Below the pieces are notes generated by a model. The model did no database searches and was not told the DNA's origin. It saw nothing but the letters and a program-made list of their open reading frames with translations. A stretch of 52,849 bases of DNA from contig JBHELT010000066.1 in assembly GCA_046262935.1 (NCBI GenBank), positions 1-52,849 of the forward strand. The letters are read 5' to 3'. Source of the stretch: JBHELT01 sp046262935 (GTDB taxonomy: Bacteria; Actinomycetota; CADDZG01; JAHWKV01). Shown here in pieces: positions 17,314 through 24,179 of the stretch (position 1 is its first letter; each line of letters starts with the position of its first letter). A program made the translations under genes and the position numbers.

Positions 17314-18483
17314 CTAGACGATGGTTACCGGGATCATCCCGGCGTCGCGCGTTGCTTTGGCTGGAGCCCCCGCGATCTCGCCGATGGTTCTGTACCTGAT
17401 GGTATCGGGATCGATGCCCAGTGCCGACGAATCGCCCGGGTCGAGTTGTTCGATCAAGATCTTCGAAGCAAGTGTTTGTGACGCAGTCGATGTTTGTTCG
17501 ATGCGTGCGCAGTCATTGACCTCGTCACCCAGCGCAGTGATCTCCAATCTTCCTCCCGTAACGAGTTGGCCCATATAAAGATTCGGTCCCCAATGCAGTC
17601 CGATCCGCATCGGGCAACCGACCGTTTGCCCTTCGATGATCGCGGCGTCGAGCGTGTGACCGGCGGTCGCAAGGTGCATGTCGCGCGCCGCCTTGATCGC
17701 TTCTCGCGCCGCCCCCGAGGGTGAACCACAATCCGAAACGAGGAAGAACGCAGTCACTCCATCGCCCGCATGTCTGCCGACGATCCCGCGGTGATCAACC
17801 ACGATCTGGTCGATGCTCGTGGTGATGTCGCGGATGAGGTCGAAGTAGGCGGAGCTTGGGAGTCTTCGCGCGAGTTGAGTTGACGATTCGATGTCTGCGA
17901 ACAAGATGGCCGCGGCTCTTCTGCCCGGCGAGACCAACCTTGCCATCCGCTCGAACATGCCTTGGTCGCCGCGCGCTACCAAAGCCACGAGTCTGGCGGG
18001 CAGAGCTTGGTCGTACACGACCGCGAAGCCGAAGTGACCATCGGGGCCGACGAGTTTGATGAAGATCTGGTTGATGGTCACCGGCGGCAGGTCACCTTGG
18101 ATGAAATCCAACGTGTTCGCCCATAGCGCCGGAGGCTGCTCTGGCGCAACGTCGAACGTCATGGGCCCCTGCTCAACGCCGAAGTAACCAGAGAACCAGC
18201 GTTCAACCGATGAGCTTCCGCCGGGGGTGTCCCAGAGGAAGATCGGGATATTCGTGACCGCACCAACGGTCCGGCTCTCGGGCGTCACCCTGCTCGACCA
18301 AGTGTCGGTTACCCAACACTCGATGAGGTGCTTGCCGATGCCGAGCTTCGTTTCGTCGTGCTCGTTCAGCAGGACCTTTAGCTCCTCGGAGATCCATTGA
18401 ACGCTCCATTGATGATCGCAAACGAAAGCGGCGAGGCCGGTTGCTTCGAGCGCGTCCGCGGTCTGGGCCAATAAGGCATTCAT
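17314..18483 (-). CDS. Class III adenylate/guanylate cyclase domain protein
   Basis: The 389-residue protein ends in a class III nucleotide cyclase domain. ILFADIESSTQ holds the first metal-binding Asp, GRHAGDGVTAFF the second, and ALGDEVNDCARIEQ the transition-state Asn and Arg. These essentials are present, so catalysis is plausible. The residue usually Lys before the GDG loop, which helps select adenine, is Arg here, so the substrate is uncertain. The N-terminal half (about 1-180) resembles a sensory, PAS-like domain but is not assignable. There is no membrane segment. ATG 18483 is preferred over TTG 18504 because a TAGAGT box lies just upstream. It diverges from rpsP. Confidence 0.82.
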   Translation of the reverse strand: MNALLAQTADALEATGLAAFVCDHQWSVQWISEELKVLLNEHDETKLGIGKHLIECWVTDTWSSRVTPESRTVGAVTNIPIFLWDTPGGSSSVERWFSGYFGVEQGPMTFDVAPEQPPALWANTLDFIQGDLPPVTINQIFIKLVGPDGHFGFAVVYDQALPARLVALVARGDQGMFERMARLVSPGRRAAAILFADIESSTQLARRLPSSAYFDLIRDITTSIDQIVVDHRGIVGRHAGDGVTAFFLVSDCGSPSGAAREAIKAARDMHLATAGHTLDAAIIEGQTVGCPMRIGLHWGPNLYMGQLVTGGRLEITALGDEVNDCARIEQTSTASQTLASKILIEQLDPGDSSALGIDPDTIRYRTIGEIAGAPAKATRDAGMIPVTIV

Positions 18484-18491
18484 GGTGTAGG

Positions 18492-18497
18492 ACTCTA
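18492..18497 (-). promoter_or_regulatory. -10 box of cyclase gene
   Basis: TAGAGT on the minus strand ends 9 bases before the ATG at 18483. It lies inside the reading frame if the upstream TTG were used, which argues for the ATG start and a very short leader. Confidence 0.35.
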
Positions 18498-18525
18498 ATC
18501 GCAAGTCATTTGGCGAGTCACTTCA

Positions 18526-18554
18526 CCGACAGGTGGTCGCTCGGATGCTAAACT
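18526..18554 (+). promoter_or_regulatory. Promoter of the rpsP operon
   Basis: CCGACA (18526-18531) and TAAACT (18549-18554) are separated by 17 bases, with TG one base before the -10 box (extended -10). The rpsP ATG starts 10 bases after the box, so the transcript has little or no leader and no Shine-Dalgarno sequence. Confidence 0.5.
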
Positions 18555-18563
18555 GCCCGCTTC

Positions 18564-18866
18564 ATGGTCAAGATACGTCTTCGCCGCATAGGCAAGAAGA
18601 AGCAGCCAACATACAGGGTCGTCGTAACCGACTCGCGCTCGCCGCGCGACGGCAGGTTCATCGAAGCTATCGGAAGGTACAGCCCCCGCAGCGAACCCTC
18701 GGAGGTCATCATCGACACCGACAAGGCAAGGCACTGGCTCGATGAGGGCGCCCAACCTTCGGATGCAGTTGCGAAACTGTTGCAGATCGCCGGGGTCGAG
18801 TACACACCGAAGCCTGCCAAAGTGCGCAGCCCAAAGGCGAAGCAGACCTCAGCCGCCAAGGCTTGA
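18564..18866 (+). CDS. rpsP: Small ribosomal subunit protein bS16
   Basis: bS16 is an early-assembling 30S protein. The product starts MVKIRLRRIGKKKQPTYRVV, the standard family N-terminus, and contains the typical DSRSPRDGRFIEAIGRY segment. At 100 residues it is somewhat longer than the E. coli protein (82), with a basic Lys/Ala tail. It opens the rpsP-khpA-rimM-trmD-rplS cluster conserved across bacteria. Confidence 0.97.
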   Translation: MVKIRLRRIGKKKQPTYRVVVTDSRSPRDGRFIEAIGRYSPRSEPSEVIIDTDKARHWLDEGAQPSDAVAKLLQIAGVEYTPKPAKVRSPKAKQTSAAKA

Positions 18867-18876
18867 TGCGTCAGCT

Positions 18877-19113
18877 ATGAGCTCAAGAGAAACCCTCGAG
18901 TTCATCGTGTCGTATCTCGTCGATAATCCCGACGACGTACGCGTTGAAGAAGAAGAACAGGGCCGAACGATCATCTACGACCTGTTCGTGCATCCAGACG
19001 ACATCGGCAAAGTTATCGGCCGTTCGGGCAGGACCGCGAGAGCGATAAGAACGGTCGTCAAGGCCGCGGCCATGCGGGAGGATCGCAACGCCATCGTCGA
19101 GATCGTCGACTGA
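18877..19113 (+). CDS. khpA: KH-domain RNA-binding protein KhpA
   Basis: A 78-residue single type II KH domain protein of the YlqC/KhpA family. The RNA-binding GxxG loop is in GKVIGRSGR (residues 44-52). KhpA binds RNA, often with KhpB, and affects ribosome assembly and cell division in Gram-positive bacteria. The frame is open to 18742, but that part overlaps rpsP; ATG 18877 gives the family N-terminus. The TGA stop is followed directly by rimM coding sequence in the +1 frame with no ordinary start codon. Confidence 0.93.
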   Translation: MSSRETLEFIVSYLVDNPDDVRVEEEEQGRTIIYDLFVHPDDIGKVIGRSGRTARAIRTVVKAAAMREDRNAIVEIVD

Positions 19114-19120
19114 CCAACCT

Positions 19121-19624
19121 ATACCGATACTCGTCGGTAAGGTCCAAAAGGCTCATGGGCTAAAGGGTCAGGTTTCGGTCGAGATAACGTCGGACGACCC
19201 ATCTCGCTTCAAGCAGGGTTCGAGCTTCATAGCCGGGTCCGGATCCGAGGCGACTCAACTGTCCATCACCGAGGTGTCGATGCATCAAGGGCGCGCGCTT
19301 GTGAAGTTCGAAGGCATCGACTCTCGTGAACAAGCCGATGCGATACGAGGGACACTGCTGTTCGTGACTTCCGATGAACTGCGTGACCAACGCGATGGCG
19401 AGTTCTGGGAACATGAATTGGTTGGTATGCGAGTGTTAACGCGCGATGGCGTGGACATCGGAGTGATGACCGAAGTTCTTTCACGCACCGAGCAGGACTT
19501 GTGGAAGGTCACCGCGAACGGGAAAGAGATCCTGCTTCCGGCTTCAAGGGCCATCATCGTCGAGGTCGATAGGGGATCAAGGCGCATAATTGTCGAGCTT
19601 CCTCATGGTCTGGATCGAACATGA
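19121..19624 (+). CDS. rimM: Ribosome maturation factor RimM (non-canonical start)
   Basis: RimM assists 16S rRNA processing and 30S head assembly by binding uS19. The conserved N-terminal motif VGKVQKAHGLKGQVSVE is encoded from 19133, and the PRC-barrel half with REQADAIRGTLLFV and EFWEHELVGMRV follows. In this frame there is no ATG, GTG, TTG or CTG between the stop at 19046-19048 and CTG about 19256; the next are GTG 19268 and ATG 19274, which would delete a third of the RimM N-domain. I place the start at AUA 19121, only as the most economical guess; AUA 19127 or a +1 frameshift from khpA at its UGA-C stop are alternatives, as is an assembly error. The stop overlaps the trmD start (ATGA). 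Confidence 0.8.
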   Translation: MPILVGKVQKAHGLKGQVSVEITSDDPSRFKQGSSFIAGSGSEATQLSITEVSMHQGRALVKFEGIDSREQADAIRGTLLFVTSDELRDQRDGEFWEHELVGMRVLTRDGVDIGVMTEVLSRTEQDLWKVTANGKEILLPASRAIIVEVDRGSRRIIVELPHGLDRT

Positions 19625-20349
19625 GGTTCGACATCATCTCGATCTTTCCAGATGCCTTCGACTCGATACTGGGGGCCGGGTTGGTGGGGCGCTCGATCGA
19701 CGAGGGCCGTTTCGAAGTAGCGATCCACGATCTCAGACGGTGGGCACCACCGCCCCACCACAAGGTCGATGACACGCCGTTCGGCGGAGGACCGGGCATG
19801 GTCATGACCCCGGAGCCGATCGTGACGGCAGTGGAAGCCATAAGGCACGGGGACAGTCCCGTATACCTGCTTGCCGCTGCAGGCACGCAGTTCGACCAAC
19901 CCCTCGCGCAAGCGATGTCGCTACTTGAACAGGTCGTGATCGTGTGCGGCAGGTACGAGGGGATAGACGAGCGCGTCCGCACGCTCTTGGGGGCCGAGGA
20001 GCTGTCGGTAGGTCCTTATGTGCTCTCCGGCGGCGAGCCTGCCGCGGCGGTGATCATCGACGCGGTCGGGCGGTTGCTCTCGGGGGTGCTTGGCAATCCG
20101 AGCTCGCTGGCTGAAGAGTCATTCAACGATGGCATGTTGGAATATCCGCAATTCACCAAACCCCAGACATTCAGGAACATCTCGGTCCCCGAGGTCCTGC
20201 TCAGCGGCCATCACGAGCGCATCGCGGCGTGGCGCCGTGAACAAGCCTTGCTCAAGACCTTGCGTGTGAGGCCTGAGTTGCTCGAATCGGCCAACGTTTC
20301 GGATGAAGAGAGGGTGAAGATATCCAACTGGCGGCGACAGCCCGACTAG
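19621..20349 (+). CDS. trmD: tRNA (guanine-N1)-methyltransferase TrmD
   Basis: TrmD makes m1G37 next to the anticodon, which prevents +1 frameshifting. The 242-residue SPOUT enzyme shows MRFDIISIFPD at the start, GGGPGMVM, the trefoil-knot SAM site CGRYEGIDERV, YVLSGGEPA and the EYPQFTKP segment. The length is normal. Its ATG overlaps the rimM stop by four bases. rimM-trmD-rplS is a widely conserved set. Confidence 0.97.
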   Translation: MRFDIISIFPDAFDSILGAGLVGRSIDEGRFEVAIHDLRRWAPPPHHKVDDTPFGGGPGMVMTPEPIVTAVEAIRHGDSPVYLLAAAGTQFDQPLAQAMSLLEQVVIVCGRYEGIDERVRTLLGAEELSVGPYVLSGGEPAAAVIIDAVGRLLSGVLGNPSSLAEESFNDGMLEYPQFTKPQTFRNISVPEVLLSGHHERIAAWRREQALLKTLRVRPELLESANVSDEERVKISNWRRQPD

Positions 20350-20367
20350 CGTCGGCTATCATCTTCA

Positions 20368-20441
20368 CCGACCAACCCGCGCCGAAACGTGGGTCCGAAC
20401 GCGGCCCGATGGCTGGCGGGGACCGTATCGGAGTGGGTCGG
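20368..20441 (+). ncRNA. Candidate structured leader of rplS
   Basis: In the 115 bases between trmD and rplS, three helices can be drawn by eye. P1 is CCGACC (20368-20373) with GGTCGG (20436-20441). P2 is ACCCGCG (20375-20381) with CGTGGGT (20388-20394), including one G-U pair. P3 is CCGAT (20406-20410) with ATCGG (20427-20431). P1 encloses P2 and P3 as a multi-branch junction, 13 bases before the GAGGAGG ribosome binding site. Autoregulatory leaders of bL19 are known in other phyla; a similar role here is inference. Confidence 0.45.
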
Positions 20442-20464
20442 ATCATCCAGACCGAGGAGGCATC

Positions 20465-20809
20465 ATGAGCAAAGCTGACGTGTTGTTGCGACCTGCTTTG
20501 CGCGAGGACCTCCCTGACTTCCGGCCCGGCGATACCGTCAAGGTTCATGTTCGAGTTGTTGAAGGCACCAGGGAGCGCGTGCAGGTATTCCAGGGGATAG
20601 TCATCCGCAGGCAGGGCTCTGGTGTGCGCGAGACATTCACAGTCAGGAAGGTTTCGTTCAGCGTTGGGGTTGAACGAACGTTTCCGGTCCATTCTCCGAT
20701 ACTCGCCAAGATCGAACTACTTACTAAGGGGGATGTTCGCAGAGCCAAGCTCTATTACTTGCGCGACCGTGTGGGTCGCGCCGCAAAGGTGAAAGAGAAG
20801 AGGGACTAG
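20465..20809 (+). CDS. rplS: Large ribosomal subunit protein bL19
   Basis: bL19 sits at the 30S-50S interface. The 114-residue protein has the family segments FRPGDTVKVHVRVVEG, RVQVFQGIVIRRQG, FTVRKVSFSVGVERTFPVHS and a C-terminal KLYYLRDRVGRAAKVKE. The ATG follows a strong GAGGAGG site. The gene follows trmD with a structured spacer. Confidence 0.97.
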   Translation: MSKADVLLRPALREDLPDFRPGDTVKVHVRVVEGTRERVQVFQGIVIRRQGSGVRETFTVRKVSFSVGVERTFPVHSPILAKIELLTKGDVRRAKLYYLRDRVGRAAKVKEKRD

Positions 20810-20812
20810 CAG

Positions 20813-21553
20813 GTGGTAACCGAAGCTCCGCCGAGTGAGTCCATCCTGCCCTCTGATGGTGAAGAGCCCGATGAGCCGAAGAAAGAAGACAGTTTCGTCG
20901 ACTTCCTGAAGGAGCTCCCGGTCCTGATCGTCGTCGCATTCGGGATCGCGCTTTTGATCAAAACATTCTTGCTGCAGGCATTCTTCATCCCATCGGGTTC
21001 GATGGAGAACACTCTTTTGATCGGCGATCGAGTTCTGGTTTCGAAGTTCCTTTATAAGTTCACAAAGCCCAAGTACGGCGACGTGATCGTGTTCGTATCA
21101 CCCTTACAGAGCCAAACTCCCAAAGTCGATCACGGACCCATCGGCAACCTTTTCAGTGGGCTGTCTGAAGGACTTGGGCTCAAATCATCCGAACGCGACT
21201 TCATCAAACGGGTGATCGCCACCGAAGGACAGACCATCCAGATAAAGAATGGGTTGGTGATGGTGGACAACAAACCACTGACCGAGCCTTACCGCTTCGA
21301 TCAATCGAAGTTGCCCGATTACGGCCCACTGACCGTTCCCAAGGACAAGATCTTCATGATGGGTGACAACCGGAACAATTCTCAAGACTCACGTGTGTTC
21401 GGCCCCATCCCGAAATCTTCTGTGGTCGGCAGGGCTTTCGTTCTGATATGGCCGCCTGGTCGGTTCACGTTCATGAGTCGTCCGCACCAGCCCGCTTCTG
21501 CGACCTCGAATCCGAAGGCTCTGTCGCCACCCATCGCCGCCCGCATCTACTGA
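20813..21553 (+). CDS. lepB: Signal peptidase I
   Basis: LepB removes signal peptides from secreted proteins on the outer face of the membrane. The 246-residue protein has an acidic cytoplasmic N-terminus, one transmembrane helix (about 34-57), the catalytic serine in PSGSMENTL (Ser63), the general-base lysine in DFIKRVIA (Lys132) and box E MGDNRNNSQDSRVFGP. About 25 residues after the last conserved box are Pro/Ala/Ser-rich. GTG 20813 is three bases after the rplS stop. rplS-lepB-rnhB is a typical actinobacterial order. Confidence 0.95.
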   Translation: MVTEAPPSESILPSDGEEPDEPKKEDSFVDFLKELPVLIVVAFGIALLIKTFLLQAFFIPSGSMENTLLIGDRVLVSKFLYKFTKPKYGDVIVFVSPLQSQTPKVDHGPIGNLFSGLSEGLGLKSSERDFIKRVIATEGQTIQIKNGLVMVDNKPLTEPYRFDQSKLPDYGPLTVPKDKIFMMGDNRNNSQDSRVFGPIPKSSVVGRAFVLIWPPGRFTFMSRPHQPASATSNPKALSPPIAARIY

Positions 21554-21593
21554 ACCTCGCGAATAAGCCGAACCAAGTAGCAGCCGCGCTATT

Positions 21594-22316
21594 GTGAAGG
21601 GCGTGGCATACAAGGCGACGTATCGGACTCGTACCTACGGTTCGAAGGGTGGAAGGACCAAGCGAACCAAGCCGGTCCCAGGGCTCAACCACGAACTCGG
21701 CCTATTGAGTGAGGGCGCAGAGGTTATCGGTGGGATCGACGAGGTTGGGGTCGGGGCTTGGGCCGGGCCGGTCGCCGTTTCCTGCGTAGTACTCGATCCC
21801 GCCAGGCGCATCTATAAGTTGCGCGATTCCAAACTTCTGGATCCGCCGCGCCGGGAATGGCTGGCTGAGCGGGTCCGGTCGAGATGCATCAGCTGGTCGG
21901 TTGGACTTTCTTGGCCGGATGAGATCGATGACGTTGGTCTTTCCGAGGCCATGCGCCGGGCGGGGGCCAGGGCCATCGAGGGCCTTGCGGTCACGCCCGA
22001 TGCCTTCCTACTCGATGGCAGATGGAACTTCATCGGAGGCGCCGCCCGTACGGTGGTGAGAGGAGACTGCGAGTCGGTGTCTATTGCGGCAGCCTCGGTT
22101 GTGGCGAAGGTGGCCAGGGATGCGCTGATGTGCGAGCTTTCGCAGCTTTACCCTGAGTACCTGTTCGGGTCCAACAAGGGCTACCCATCGCCCAGGCACA
22201 AATGGGCCCTGGCGGCGTTCGGGCCTTCGCCTATACATCGGCGTCTTTACGCACCTATCCAACGTTTGGTGGACGAGGGGGCCCCCGGCCGGCTCTTGAC
22301 TACCGGGTCGGTTTGA
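21594..22316 (+). CDS. rnhB: Ribonuclease HII
   Basis: RNase HII nicks the RNA strand of hybrids and starts removal of single ribonucleotides from DNA. The 240-residue protein has GIDEVGVGAWAGPV (catalytic Asp49, Glu50), in which the usual GRG is GVG, followed by LRDSKLLDPPRRE, LLDG and SNKGYPSPRHKWAL. About 40 basic N-terminal residues precede the core, as in some actinobacteria. The GTG start has no strong ribosome binding site. The stop codon TGA is formed by the first bases of a dispersed repeat that follows immediately. Confidence 0.93.
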   Translation: MKGVAYKATYRTRTYGSKGGRTKRTKPVPGLNHELGLLSEGAEVIGGIDEVGVGAWAGPVAVSCVVLDPARRIYKLRDSKLLDPPRREWLAERVRSRCISWSVGLSWPDEIDDVGLSEAMRRAGARAIEGLAVTPDAFLLDGRWNFIGGAARTVVRGDCESVSIAAASVVAKVARDALMCELSQLYPEYLFGSNKGYPSPRHKWALAAFGPSPIHRRLYAPIQRLVDEGAPGRLLTTGSV

Positions 22317-22620
22317 TCTCGGGGGGTTTCGCAGCTTCTGGCGTATGAGGGTCGTGACCGGACGGTAGCTGCTACACCCCCGAACCCCCGGTTTGATCTC
22401 GGGGGTTTCGCAGCTTCTGGCGGGCGATGGGGCAAACCCGGACGGTGGCTGCTACACCCCCGAACCCCCGGATTGATCTCGGGGGCTTCGCAGCTTCTGG
22501 CGGGCGATGGGGCAAACCCGGACGGTGGCTGCTACACCCCCGAACCCCCGGATTGATCTCGGGGGTTTCGCAGCTTCTGGCGCTCGATGGGCTTAGCCGG
22601 GACGATAGCTGCGCCCCCGG
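22311..22620 (+). repeat. Four tandem ~80-bp structured repeats (locus 1)
   Basis: Four head-to-tail units begin at 22311, 22391, 22471 and 22551. Each reads TTGATCTCGGGGGTTTCGCAGC, then about 40 variable bases, then GGCTGCTACACCCCCGAA and CCCCCGG. The two ends pair as an imperfect 15-bp stem (13 of 15 positions match). Units 2 and 3 differ at only two positions; units 1 and 4 differ mainly in the loop, and unit 4 decays at its 3' end. The first unit supplies the rnhB stop codon. The same repeat occurs at 25791. The short open frames across this array are not genes. Confidence 0.9.
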
Positions 22621-22657
22621 CAAGATTAATCTGGGCAAGCAGTAGGCTGGAAGAGTC

Positions 22658-22975
22658 ATGGGTGAGGATGACCTAGAGAAATTCGAAGCCGAGTTGGAGT
22701 TGGGACTCTATCGAGAGTTCCGCGACGTCTTGCCGATGTTTCGCTTCGTTGTCGAGACCGAGCGACGTACGTACCTATGTAATTCATGCGAGGTAAAGAA
22801 GAGCGAATCGGATCAAGGTATCTGGTTCGACCTCACACTCAAAGACGCCTGGGTTTGGGATTTCTATCGTCCGTCGCGGTTCGCCAATGAGGTGCGCGTG
22901 GTTTCGTTCACAGACTTCAACATCGAAGAGGTCGTCGTGGAAGGCGACCGGCTCCCCATGGACGATTTGGCCTGA
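22658..22975 (+). CDS. DUF2469 family protein
   Basis: The 105-residue protein closely follows the actinobacterial DUF2469 pattern: EDLEKFEAELELGLYREFRDV at the start, VVETERRTYLCNS, LKDAWVWDFYRPSRF and VRVVSFTDFNIEEV. The function is unknown. Its place between rnhB and yraN/comM is conserved in the phylum, and the gene is a good marker for Actinobacteriota. A TAGGCT element ends 10 bases before the ATG and may be a -10 box, since the repeat array separates it from rnhB. Confidence 0.92.
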   Translation: MGEDDLEKFEAELELGLYREFRDVLPMFRFVVETERRTYLCNSCEVKKSESDQGIWFDLTLKDAWVWDFYRPSRFANEVRVVSFTDFNIEEVVVEGDRLPMDDLA

Positions 22976-22991
22976 CCGACCTGTCGGCACG

Positions 22992-23465
22992 TCACCGCAT
23001 CACAGCATCAACTAAACTGCCCTGGAGCGCGCCAAGATAGTGAAGAACTGCGAGCGGCCATTGCTGCGGATCGCGCGGGTCGGCGTCGCGTTCCATCATC
23101 TCGTCGGTAACTCCGATGCGGACCCCGATCGCCAGGCGAAGGTCGGCGAGTAGACAAAGCCAAGCATCCCGCTCGTCTTCGGATACCCAACCCTGCCATT
23201 CACCTTGGGGGCCGAGGCTGCCGATGGCGATCTTTATCGTTTCGCGTTTGTGTTCGTCGAGTGAGTCGCGCGTTAGTTCGATGAACTTCTCGTTGGCTTC
23301 ATGATCGTCGAGACTGGCGTCGGGAAACAGCCTTCGACGAACCGGGTCGTTAGCGTCGTGGTCGGCGTCGAGCAGTTGTTCATAATCGGCGATGAGGTTG
23401 CGAAGCAGGTCGGTCTCTTCGGCGTTCAGATCGACGCTAACCTCGCCTCTTCTACTCTTGAACAT
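22992..23465 (-). CDS. DUF2017 family protein
   Basis: A 157-residue, mainly acidic protein of the actinobacterial DUF2017 family, which is nearly always found next to clpS. It has FKSRRGEVSVDLNAEETDLL at the start and VTDEMMERDADPRDPQQWP near the C-terminus. The role is unknown; the link to clpS suggests protein turnover. ATG 23465 overlaps the clpS stop (TGATG) and is preferred to the upstream GTG at 23492 that would overlap clpS more. Confidence 0.88.
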   Translation of the reverse strand: MFKSRRGEVSVDLNAEETDLLRNLIADYEQLLDADHDANDPVRRRLFPDASLDDHEANEKFIELTRDSLDEHKRETIKIAIGSLGPQGEWQGWVSEDERDAWLCLLADLRLAIGVRIGVTDEMMERDADPRDPQQWPLAVLHYLGALQGSLVDAVMR

Positions 23466-23758
23466 CACGCATCCTTGGTCATGGTTGCCCACAGGCCGTG
23501 GGCGTGCAGGCGATAGACGTCGTTCTCGGCTTTTTCGAGTGGGCCCGATGAAACGACCGCCCGTCCCTTGGTGTGAACGTCCATCATCAGCTTGTTCGCC
23601 TTATCGTTGCTGTACCCGAAGAGTTTCTGAAAGACCCAAACCACGTAATTCATCAGGTTGATGGGATCGTTCCAAACGATCACAACCCACGGCACGTCGG
23701 GGGCCGTGTGCTCCGATATATCTGGTCGATCGATCTCGACCGGCGCGGTTTCTGTCAC
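23465..23758 (-). CDS. clpS: ATP-dependent Clp protease adaptor ClpS
   Basis: ClpS delivers N-degron substrates to the Clp ATPase. The 97-residue protein has a disordered N-terminal extension and the core WVVIVWNDPINLMNYVVWVF, followed by KANKLMMDVHTKGRAVV and a C-terminal LHAHGLWATM. The start is GTG, preceded by a TAACCT box with a six-base gap, suggesting a leaderless transcript. It is the first gene of a two-gene minus-strand operon with DUF2017. Confidence 0.95.
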   Translation of the reverse strand: MTETAPVEIDRPDISEHTAPDVPWVVIVWNDPINLMNYVVWVFQKLFGYSNDKANKLMMDVHTKGRAVVSSGPLEKAENDVYRLHAHGLWATMTKDA

Positions 23759-23764
23759 ACCCCA

Positions 23765-23774
23765 AGGTTATCTT
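23765..23774. promoter_or_regulatory. Back-to-back -10 boxes of clpS and yraN
   Basis: The ten bases AGGTTATCTT contain TAACCT on the minus strand (23770 to 23765) and TATCTT on the plus strand (23769 to 23774), overlapping by two bases. Each is followed by six bases and then the start codon of its gene (clpS GTG at 23758, yraN ATG at 23781). Both transcripts would be leaderless, and both promoters cannot easily be melted independently. Confidence 0.5.
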
Positions 23775-23780
23775 GCATGT

Positions 23781-24131
23781 ATGACAAACCAGGAATTAAA
23801 GAACGAAAGTGAGCAGCAGGCCGCCGACCTTCTTGAGCGCCTCGGTATGCGAATCCTCGCCCGCAACTATCGCTTGCGTTTCGGTGAGATAGACCTGGTG
23901 GCGATAGATGGCGACACGCTCACCTTCGTTGAGGTAAAGGCACGAACCAATAACGGGATGATCGATCCGTTCGAAGCGGTCGACCATGCCAAGCAGAAGA
24001 AGCTGCGGCGGCTGGCAGCGGCTTTCATAGCACTCGAGCGGCCCCACTTCGTTGACTGCCGGTTCGATGTCGTGTCCGTATTGAAGACCGACCCCCCACA
24101 ACCGCCCCAGCACCTGATCGATGCCTTCTGA
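23781..24131 (+). CDS. yraN: YraN/UPF0102 family nuclease-like protein
   Basis: The 116-residue protein has the endonuclease-like core of UPF0102: RNYRLRFGEIDLVAIDGD then LTFVEVKAR, placing Asp38, Glu51 and Lys53 as a PD-(D/E)xK-type site. The biochemical role is not settled. ATG 23781 gives the right N-terminus (EQQAADLLERLGMRILARNY) and sits seven bases after a TATCTT box; the open frame before it overlaps clpS on the other strand. In many actinobacteria yraN lies directly before comM; here two genes and a repeat intervene. Confidence 0.92.
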   Translation: MTNQELKNESEQQAADLLERLGMRILARNYRLRFGEIDLVAIDGDTLTFVEVKARTNNGMIDPFEAVDHAKQKKLRRLAAAFIALERPHFVDCRFDVVSVLKTDPPQPPQHLIDAF

Positions 24132-24179
24132 CATAGCATCTGCATCCTAACCAGCACCCACATAGATAAGGGGAGGGTC

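Noticed and set aside
22311..22620. CRISPR array made of ~80-bp repeats
   Set aside because: Units are contiguous and the inner segments are part of the repeat (two units are almost identical throughout). There are no unique spacers of constant size and no cas genes.
22372..22659. Short open frames across the repeats, on both strands
   Set aside because: They are created by the repeat itself, appear in several frames and overlap the array; no ribosome binding site or family match.
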